A stretch of 5,237 bases of DNA from assembly GCA_026389255.1 (NCBI GenBank), contig JAPLIF010000136.1:1-5237 (forward strand). The letters are read 5' to 3'. Shown here piece by piece: positions 1-4,247 of the stretch (positions are counted from its first letter, which is position 1; the number at the start of each line of letters is the position of its first letter). The position numbers and the translations under genes are program-made. Source of the stretch: Cyanobacteriota bacterium (lineage in GTDB: Bacteria; Cyanobacteriota; Cyanobacteriia; PCC-6307; Cyanobiaceae). The notes under the pieces are model-generated. The model did no database searches and was not told where the DNA came from. It worked only from the letters and a program-made list of their open reading frames with translations.

Positions 1-774
1 CGGCCGCTGCCCGGAGCTAAAGACCAGGGCGATGTCGGCGGCTTCCAGCAGGCCCCGGTCGTTGTCACTGTCGCCGCAGGCGAGCATCCCCCCGTGGGCG
101 ACAGGCCCCGCCAACCAGCGCCGCACCTCGGCCAGGGCCGTCGCCTTATCGCAGGGGGGGCCGACATGGACGAAACGGCCCCCCGACACCGCCCGTAGCC
201 CATGGGGCTCCAGGGCCTGCTGCAGGCCGGCCAGCTTTTCGTTGCCGTCGTCCCAGAGCAGGGGGAGGGAGGTCAGGCGCCGCATCGCCAGGCGGGCCAG
301 CCGGGGATCGAGGCCGGTGAGGGTCCTGATGAAGTCCAGGGACAGCTCGTCGAAGCGGCGGAAGCGGAATCCCCCCGAGTTCCTCAGCTCCGTGAGGATG
401 CCCTCCAGCCAGGTCAGGTCCCCGTGGGCCGCGATGGCGCCATAGGCCCCTTGAACTTGCAGCGGCACCGCAGCGCCCTCGGCTGGCCCCTGGGCCAAGG
501 GCCCCTGGCCCAGGGGCCAGCCGAGGCCGCCGCCGTTTTCAAAAATGAAGGGCTGGGGGGGCAGGCCGGCCTGCCTCTGCAAATCCTCCATTTCGGCGAA
601 GGTCTTGCTGGAGGCCAGCACGGTGGCCAATCCCCTCTGGCCCAATCGGCGCAGGACCTCGCCGGCCTCCGGAATCTGGGAGGGGGTCTCGATCAGGGTG
701 TGGTCGAGATCGGTGACGACCAGCTGGACCCGGGCCCCGGGCTCGCCAGCGTTCGGCCCGCCAGTGTCAGTCAC
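1..774 (-). CDS. HAD-IIB phosphatase, mannosyl/glucosyl-3-phosphoglycerate phosphatase family (partial, C-terminus off window)
   Basis: I translated this frame by hand: it is open from a GTG at 774 to the left edge, giving 258 residues without a stop. All four HAD motifs are visible: motif I DLDHTL (nucleophile D22, general acid/base D24), motif II around LASSKT (residues 53-58), motif III K210 in CDKATAL, and motif IV GDSDND (234-239). PFIFENGG (75-82) after motif II and the type II cap between motifs II and III fit the MpgP/YedP group, whose members are about 270 residues, so only a short C-terminal piece is missing. The family removes phosphate from mannosyl- or glucosyl-3-phosphoglycerate to yield the solute; in cyanobacteria glucosylglycerate is the more likely product (family knowledge). 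The GTG overlaps the folB stop by 8 nt and has AAGGG five bases upstream; the frame contains no upstream ATG nearby. Residues 83-100 are encoded by a 50-bp palindrome. Sugar specificity is not resolved. Confidence 0.85.
   Translation of the reverse strand, partial: MTDTGGPNAGEPGARVQLVVTDLDHTLIETPSQIPEAGEVLRRLGQRGLATVLASSKTFAEMEDLQRQAGLPPQPFIFENGGGLGWPLGQGPLAQGPAEGAAVPLQVQGAYGAIAAHGDLTWLEGILTELRNSGGFRFRRFDELSLDFIRTLTGLDPRLARLAMRRLTSLPLLWDDGNEKLAGLQQALEPHGLRAVSGGRFVHVGPPCDKATALAEVRRWLAGPVAHGGMLACGDSDNDRGLLEAADIALVFSSGQRP
477..526. repeat. 50-bp near-perfect spacerless palindrome inside the HAD phosphatase gene
   Basis: Arms 477-501 and 502-526 are reverse complements at 24 of 25 positions; the only mismatch is A498 against C505. 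There is no spacer. The arms also contain nested 9-mers: GGCCCCTGG at 485-493 and 500-508, and its complement CCAGGGGCC at 510-518. On the coding strand it is translated as residues 83-100, containing GWPLGQGPLAQGPAEG, a Gly/Pro/Gln-rich stretch between the PFIFENGG segment and the cap domain. The palindrome is plain in the sequence. Whether it is a mobile or repeated element or a chance result of low-complexity codons cannot be told from one copy. Confidence 0.9.
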
Positions 775-1165
775 CGCTGCCCTTGCATCGGGTCATGGCG
801 ATGGTGATCTGGCCGCCGAAACCAGGAATCGGCGGTGACAGCTTGACCAGCTCGGAGTGGGCGCGGCGGACCTGGGCAAAGGCCAGCACCCGCTCCAGGA
901 TGGCGGTGTTGAGCCGCTCCAGGGTCTTGAAGCGGGCGGCATCCATGACGGCCGTCACCGCCACCACCACTTCGGCGTAATTGAGGGTGTTGTCCAGCTG
1001 GTCGTTGGCGCCGGTGGTGGCCAGGTCCAGCCAGAGGGTGAGATTCACCTCAAACCATTGGCCCAGGACCTGTTCTTCGGCAAAAAAACCGGTGTAGCCG
1101 TAGTGGCGAATGCCCGAAATCCGGATCGAATCAAGCCCTGCTACCCCGTCTCCTGAACCCTCCAT
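767..1165 (-). CDS. folB: Dihydroneopterin aldolase (FolB)
   Basis: FolB converts 7,8-dihydroneopterin to 6-hydroxymethyl-7,8-dihydropterin and glycolaldehyde in cytosolic folate synthesis. From ATG at 1165 the product is 132 residues, close to the roughly 120 usual for this single-domain family. Family features are the N-terminal strand DSIRISGIRHYGYTGFF (12-28), the E30/E31 pair followed by LGQWFEV, LNYAEV (61-66) for pterin-site packing, the LERL segment with E83, and KLSPPIPGFGG (108-118) carrying the probable catalytic lysine K108. The frame can be extended to a TTG at 1207, adding 14 basic residues, but the family N-terminus does not need them; neither start has a strong Shine-Dalgarno sequence. 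The 3' end overlaps the HAD phosphatase start (GTGACTGA), suggesting translational coupling. It lies 71 nt after gcvT on the same strand, probably in one transcript; both proteins belong to folate metabolism. Confidence 0.88.
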   Translation of the reverse strand: MEGSGDGVAGLDSIRISGIRHYGYTGFFAEEQVLGQWFEVNLTLWLDLATTGANDQLDNTLNYAEVVVAVTAVMDAARFKTLERLNTAILERVLAFAQVRRAHSELVKLSPPIPGFGGQITIAMTRCKGSGD

Positions 1166-1215
1166 AGCCGTTAACCGCCCGCGCCGGAGTGCTTTTAGTG
1201 ACTGCAATGCTACTT

Positions 1216-1249
1216 CGGCGGCTCAGGGACGGCGGCTCAGGGACGGCGG
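1216..1249. repeat. 14-bp tandem repeat (2.4 copies) across the gcvT stop codon
   Basis: The unit CGGCGGCTCAGGGA occurs at 1216-1229 and again, identically, at 1230-1243, followed by a partial third copy CGGCGG at 1244-1249. The second unit contains the gcvT stop (TCA at 1237-1239, TGA on the minus strand). The first unit carries the same TGA 14 bp further downstream, in another frame. It looks like a replication-slippage duplication; no regulatory role is visible. Confidence 0.85.
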
Positions 1250-2391
1250 TAAAAGGGGCGCTTCACCACCACCGCCGGCTCCGCCTTGCCGCGAATTTCC
1301 ACCGCCAGCTCGCTGCCCAGCTTGGCCGCGGCGGCGGGCACGTAGGCCAGGGCAATGGCCTCCCCCAGGGTGGGGGACCAGGTGCCGCTGGTGATCTCCC
1401 CCACCGGCTCCCCGTTCAGCAATACCGGATAGCCATGGCGGGCGATGGCGCGCCCCTGCAGCTTGAGGCCCACCAGCCGTTTCGGGACGCCGGCGGCGGT
1501 CTGGGCCTCCAGGGCCCCGCGACCGATGAAGTCGGCCGGCATCTCCAGGTGCACCAACCAGCCCAGGCTGGCCTCCAGGGGGGTGGTAGTGGCATCCATA
1601 TCGTTGCCGTAGAGGTGCATGGCGGCCTCCAGGCGCAGGGTGTCCCGGGCGCCGAGGCCGCAGGGGGTGACGCCAGCCGCCAGCAGGTGCTGCCAGAGGG
1701 CCAGGCCCGCCTCCCGGGGCAGCAGCAGTTCGAAGCCGTCTTCGCCGGTGTAACCGGTGCGGCCTGTGAAAACCGTTTGGCCATCGATCTCCAGGTCCCG
1801 GTGGCCGAAGCGGGGCAGGCCCGCGAGCGATTCGCCGCAGAGGGCCTCCAAACGTGCGGCGGCCTCGGGGCCCTGGAGGGCTAGCAGCACCCCATCCCCC
1901 TTGCGGTCGCTGATGCGGAAGCCCTGGGGTTTGAGTTGGCTGCGAATCCAGGCGGTGTCTGCTTCGGCGCAGGCGGCGTTGATGACCAGCACCAGCTCAT
2001 CGGTGTCGGCACTGGTGGCATCCCCAGGGGCCTCCAGCCAGGGCCGCCGACCCCGGTCGTAGACGATCAGGTCGTCCAAGATGCCGCCGGCCTCGTTTAG
2101 CAGCACCGAATAGCAGGCTTCGGCGGGACCGATGCGGAACAGGTCGGTGGGCACTAGGGCCTGCAGGGCGTCCTTGACGCCGTCGCCCTGGAGGGTGAGC
2201 ACCCCCATGTGGGAGATGTCGAAGACACCGCAGTGCTGGCGCACCGCCTGGTGTTCCTGCACCAGGCCGCCGAACTGCACTGCCATCTCCCAGCCGGCGA
2301 AGGGCACCAGCCGCCCTCCCGCCGCGCGGCTGGCCTCCCAGAGGGGGGTACGGCGCAGGTTGCCGTTGGGGGGCGAAGGCAAGTCGGCCAT
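1237..2391 (-). CDS. gcvT: Aminomethyltransferase, glycine cleavage system T protein
   Basis: GcvT takes the aminomethyl group from the lipoylated H protein and transfers it to tetrahydrofolate, releasing ammonia and forming 5,10-methylene-THF; in a cyanobacterium this serves photorespiratory glycine turnover. The 384-residue product is slightly longer than most bacterial forms. Landmarks in order: RTPLWEASRAAGGRLVPFAG (14-33), FDISHMG (57-63), NEAGGILDDLIVY with the catalytic aspartate in D106/D107, GRTGYTGEDGFE folate-site loop (210-221), GLGARDTLRLEAAMHLYGND (245-264), and C-terminal GEITSGTWSPTL (331-342) ending in PFYRRP. Residues 113-130 form a longer loop after the DD motif. ATG at 2391 is the first possible start: a TAG at 2430-2428 closes the frame upstream and no other start codon lies between. 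No Shine-Dalgarno sequence is visible; the leader is C-rich and contains a hairpin. No gcvP or gcvH is in view. Confidence 0.96.
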   Translation of the reverse strand: MADLPSPPNGNLRRTPLWEASRAAGGRLVPFAGWEMAVQFGGLVQEHQAVRQHCGVFDISHMGVLTLQGDGVKDALQALVPTDLFRIGPAEACYSVLLNEAGGILDDLIVYDRGRRPWLEAPGDATSADTDELVLVINAACAEADTAWIRSQLKPQGFRISDRKGDGVLLALQGPEAAARLEALCGESLAGLPRFGHRDLEIDGQTVFTGRTGYTGEDGFELLLPREAGLALWQHLLAAGVTPCGLGARDTLRLEAAMHLYGNDMDATTTPLEASLGWLVHLEMPADFIGRGALEAQTAAGVPKRLVGLKLQGRAIARHGYPVLLNGEPVGEITSGTWSPTLGEAIALAYVPAAAAKLGSELAVEIRGKAEPAVVVKRPFYRRP

Positions 2392-2419
2392 GGGGGCGCC
2401 GCGGAGGGGTTGGAGTTGG

Positions 2420-2440
2420 CCGGGATCCTATGGACCCCGG
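2420..2440 (-). promoter_or_regulatory. Hairpin in the gcvT 5' leader
   Basis: On the minus strand CCGGGGTCC (2440-2432) pairs with GGATCCCGG (2428-2420) around the loop ATA, giving nine pairs including one G-U. On the plus strand the same position becomes an A-C mismatch, so the fold is better in gcvT mRNA. It ends 29 nt before the gcvT ATG. A second GGGTCC lies just upstream (2447-2442) and could compete for the 3' arm. A regulatory role is inference. Confidence 0.4.
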
Positions 2441-2789
2441 CGGACCCTCGACGGCTGCCGGGGGACTTTGGGAGGTGAGAGCTCATCTATTTCTTTTGAG
2501 CCTTGATGGGCCATCGCCCCAGTTGCCGTAGTTGCCGCCATTGCACCCCCCCCAGGGGATCGGAGACGGGTTGGTGTCATCTGCGTCAACTTGCCATTCA
2601 TCCCGAATTGGTGGGTGATCTTTGGTGTCACCACTGGACCCCCCGCCCGCCCCGTCTTCCGGTGCTCTCGGGGGGATCGGCGACCGGCCATGGCGACCAT
2701 GGGGTCGAGGCTCAGCAATTGTGCCTTGCTTCGCTGCCGCCACAGCGCTGATGCATGGCCTGAATGGCGCAAAAAGTGTCGTCTGAACT

Positions 2790-2817
2790 TTGCACGGGCC
2801 CGCTCATCCGTGATAAT
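2790..2817 (+). promoter_or_regulatory. Candidate sigma-70-type promoter for the cNBD gene
   Basis: GATAAT at 2812-2817 matches five of six bases of the TATAAT -10 consensus. A weak -35-like TTGCAC sits at 2790-2795 with a 16-bp spacer. The local sequence is more AT-rich than its surroundings. A transcript starting near 2824 would have a leader of about 36 nt before the proposed TTG start. The -10 overlaps one of two ATGCAT palindromes (2751-2756, 2816-2821). Confidence 0.45.
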
Positions 2818-2844
2818 GCATCGAAAGTTTTTGATCCTTTCTCC

Positions 2845-2850
2845 AGGAGG
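2845..2850 (+). promoter_or_regulatory. Strong Shine-Dalgarno sequence AGGAGG deciding a TTG start
   Basis: A full AGGAGG lies nine bases before the in-frame TTG at 2860. No comparable sequence precedes the in-frame ATGs at 2764 or 2905. It is the only strong Shine-Dalgarno match found before any gene in the window. Confidence 0.6.
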
Positions 2851-2859
2851 TTTCCCGAA

Positions 2860-3264
2860 TTGGTCGTATCCCCGGCAACCAAGAGTCCCACCCCAATTGA
2901 GCTCATGGTGTCGCAGCTCGACTGCGAAACCATCGCCCTTCCCACCGGCGCCACCATTTTTCAACGGGGGACCGCCGCCAAGGCCATTTATGGCGTGCGC
3001 AAGGGCATCGTCGAGCTGGTCGATCCCGATGGCGAGAAAATCTGCTTCCGTCCCGGCGAGATCTTTTGCTATCAGGACATCGTCTGGCACAACGGCGACC
3101 ACCGCAGTGATGCCCATGCCCTCACCCCCGTCGAGGTGCTGCGCCTGGATCGGCTCCGCTTCATGAACCTGCTCCACAACCATCCCACCCTGGCCATGCT
3201 GCTGATCGGCCAGCAGCACGACCGCTTGCGGGAGCAGCGCACCAGCGGCACCTGCTGCTACTGA
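2860..3264 (+). CDS. Stand-alone cyclic-nucleotide-binding (Crp/Fnr N-terminal) domain protein, no HTH
   Basis: From TTG at 2860 the product has 134 residues. It matches the beta-roll sensor domain of Crp/Fnr proteins: an N-terminal helix around TPIELMVSQL, LPTGATIFQRG (27-37), AIYGVRKGIVELVD (42-55), the phosphate-binding cassette GEIF (66-69) to HRSDAHA (81-87) with E67, R82 and S83 where Crp uses Glu, Arg and Ser for cAMP, then a C-helix region LRFMNLLHNHPTLAMLL. It stops about where Crp's helix-turn-helix domain would begin, so it cannot bind DNA the usual way; a sensor or partner-binding role is inference. The frame opens at ATG 2764, but that adds 32 residues with no family resemblance and would place the promoter and AGGAGG inside the gene. 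ATG 2905 would remove the N-terminal helix. The tail is GTCCY. It converges on speB and overlaps its stop by 7 nt. Confidence 0.8.
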   Translation: MVVSPATKSPTPIELMVSQLDCETIALPTGATIFQRGTAAKAIYGVRKGIVELVDPDGEKICFRPGEIFCYQDIVWHNGDHRSDAHALTPVEVLRLDRLRFMNLLHNHPTLAMLLIGQQHDRLREQRTSGTCCY

Positions 3265-3321
3265 GGGCTGGCCATAGCTGAAGCCCCGCCGGGGTTTGCC
3301 TGGCCCAGCAGTAGCAGCAGG
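3251..3321. repeat. Perfect 13-bp inverted repeat bracketing overlapping convergent gene ends
   Basis: CCTGCTGCTACTG (3251-3263) is the exact reverse complement of CAGTAGCAGCAGG (3309-3321), with 45 nt between. The left arm covers the last codons of the cNBD gene (CCY) and both overlapping stop codons; the right arm encodes part of the LLLLL run near the SpeB C-terminus. A second hairpin (3281-3297) sits inside the loop. Confidence 0.8.
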
Positions 3322-4169
3322 CTGCGGGTCACTTTGGCGGCCAGCACGGCGCTGACGCCACTGCTGTCCAGCTGGGGGGCCAGCTCCACCACATCGGCGG
3401 CCACCAGGTTGTGATGCTGGAGTTCGTCCACCAGCAGGGCGAAGTCCGGCCAGAAGAAGCCGCCGGGTTCGGGGGTGCCGGTGCCCGGCAGGACCGCTGG
3501 ATCAAACCAGTCCAGGTCGACGGTGATATAGATCGGGCGGCCCCGCAGCGGCGCCAGGCTGGCGGCCAGGGCTGCCAGGTTCACCAGCCGGCCGGTTGAT
3601 CGCAATTCGGCAAATTCTTGGCGGGTGCCGCTGCGAATGGCGATCTGGCGCAGGTCGCCGCTGGGCAGCACCTCCAGGCAGCGCCGCATGGCGCAGGCGT
3701 GGCTATGGCGGCTCCCCAGCCAGGTCTGGCGCAGGTCGGCATGGGCATCCAATTGCACCAGGGCCAGGTTCGGATGGCGGGCGGCCACGGCCGCCACGGC
3801 GCCGCTGCTGATGGAGTGTTCGCCGCCCAGCATCAGCGGCGCCAGGCCTAGGTCCAGCACCTGGTCCGTGGCGGCCCGTACCGCCCGGATCACCGGCTCG
3901 GGGTCGCCGCAGGGGATCGCCACCGCCCCGAGGTCGGCGAAGGCCAACTCCTCCAGGTCCAGGTCCAGTTGGGGGCAGTAGCTCTCCAGCCCGGCGCTGA
4001 CGTCCCGGATGGCGGCGGGGCCGAAGCGGGTGCCGGGCCGGAAGGAGGTGGTGCCGTCGTACGGCACCCCGAACAGGCCGACCTGGCAGCCCGCTGGATC
4101 GCGCTGGGCCCCCATAAAGATGGCGCCTTCGGTGTCGAAGCAGGGGGCTTCAGGGGGTTGGGCTGGCAT
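3258..4169 (-). CDS. speB: Agmatinase-type ureohydrolase (SpeB)
   Basis: This is a 303-residue ureohydrolase, the usual length for agmatinase, which hydrolyses agmatine to putrescine and urea at a di-manganese centre. Metal ligands are all visible: GGEHS (115-119, H118), DAHAD (141-145; D141, H143, D145) and DLDWFDP (218-224; D218, D220); VELAP (261-265) carries the usual late glutamate. GVPYDGTTSFRPGTRFGP (34-51) is typical of the N-terminal region. The substrate loop reads HSHACAMRR (155-163) rather than the SHGTPFRR style of E. coli SpeB, so substrate is less certain than fold. Arginase, guanidinobutyrase or guanidine hydrolase are alternatives, but adjacency to speE favours agmatinase. 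ATG at 4169 gives a normal N-terminus; the frame stays open back to the speE stop but holds no other start codon. The leader is C-rich with no Shine-Dalgarno sequence. The 3' end overlaps the opposing cNBD gene. Confidence 0.9.
   Translation of the reverse strand: MPAQPPEAPCFDTEGAIFMGAQRDPAGCQVGLFGVPYDGTTSFRPGTRFGPAAIRDVSAGLESYCPQLDLDLEELAFADLGAVAIPCGDPEPVIRAVRAATDQVLDLGLAPLMLGGEHSISSGAVAAVAARHPNLALVQLDAHADLRQTWLGSRHSHACAMRRCLEVLPSGDLRQIAIRSGTRQEFAELRSTGRLVNLAALAASLAPLRGRPIYITVDLDWFDPAVLPGTGTPEPGGFFWPDFALLVDELQHHNLVAADVVELAPQLDSSGVSAVLAAKVTRSLLLLLGQANPGGASAMASPQ
3281..3297 (+). terminator. Weak candidate terminator hairpin after the cNBD gene
   Basis: AAGCCCC (3281-3287) and GGGGTTT (3291-3297) form a seven-pair stem (one G-T) around the loop GCC, 16 nt after the cNBD stop. 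The trailing T run is only three bases, so intrinsic termination would be weak. It lies inside the 3' coding end of speB, so it cannot serve as the speB terminator. Confidence 0.3.
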
Positions 4170-4208
4170 GGGGGGAGCCGTGGCAGGGGCCGGTGAGGGC
4201 AGGGGGAT

Positions 4209-4245
4209 TGTGGGCGAAGCCCGGTTCAGCTGTGGGTGAAGCCCG
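4209..4245. repeat. Duplicated hairpin unit in the speE-speB spacer
   Basis: TGTGGGCGAAGCCCG (4209-4223) and TGTGGGTGAAGCCCG (4231-4245) differ at one base and repeat with a 22-bp period. Each centres on GGGY-GAA-GCCC, a short hairpin. The pair begins three bases after the speE stop on the transcribed strand. Such a position would suit a processing or partial termination site, but the stems are only four pairs long. Confidence 0.7.
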
Positions 4246-4247
4246 AA

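Larger units (their letters stand above)
2392..2859. other. Long non-coding stretch between divergent gcvT and the cNBD gene
   Basis: About 470 nt separate the two divergent starts and I find no convincing gene. Reading frames on both strands here lack family motifs and Shine-Dalgarno sequences. The region holds a hairpin in the gcvT leader (2420-2440), an AT-rich patch at about 2484-2503 that could hold the gcvT promoter, and a 9-bp tandem pair AGTTGCCGT / AGTTGCCGC (2521-2538). It also has a run of eight C (2546-2553), a direct repeat TTGGTGTCA (2571-2579 and 2622-2630), and a promoter-like sequence for the rightward gene (2790-2817). I looked for the conserved core of the glycine riboswitch, often placed before gcv genes, on the minus strand and did not see it. 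No tRNA-like fold was seen. Confidence 0.7.

Noticed and set aside
202..807. A 201-codon rightward open frame opposite the HAD phosphatase
   Set aside because: The minus-strand frame has all four HAD motifs and a start coupled to folB; this frame reads as Gly/Gln-rich shadow sequence.
1166..1207. folB extension to a TTG at 1207
   Set aside because: It adds 14 basic residues not expected in FolB, and ATG 1165 already precedes the conserved first strand by about 11 residues.
2483..2743. An 86-codon leftward frame ending in a Gly/Asn/Tyr/Trp-rich tail (NGGNYGNWGDG)
   Set aside because: The tail faintly recalls glycine-rich RiPP precursors or RNA-binding protein tails. But the start is GTG without a Shine-Dalgarno sequence, the N-terminal part is not leader-like, the repeat is only two short units from a 9-bp DNA duplication, and no maturase is nearby.
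2751..2821. Two ATGCAT palindromes as operator sites
   Set aside because: Six-base palindromes 65 bp apart are too short and common to claim, although one overlaps the candidate -10.
2764..2859. N-terminal extension of the cNBD protein from ATG 2764
   Set aside because: The 32 added residues do not resemble the family, no Shine-Dalgarno sequence precedes the ATG, and the segment holds the likely -10 element and an AGGAGG aimed at TTG 2860.
2392..2860. Glycine riboswitch before gcvT
   Set aside because: I looked on the minus strand for the conserved aptamer core segments and did not find them; a covariance-model search would settle it.
2428..3219. A 263-codon leftward open frame opposite the cNBD gene and spacer
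   Set aside because: It is largely antisense to the cNBD gene, shows no recognisable domain, and has no ribosome binding site. Its stop at 2428-2430 is useful only for fixing the gcvT start.
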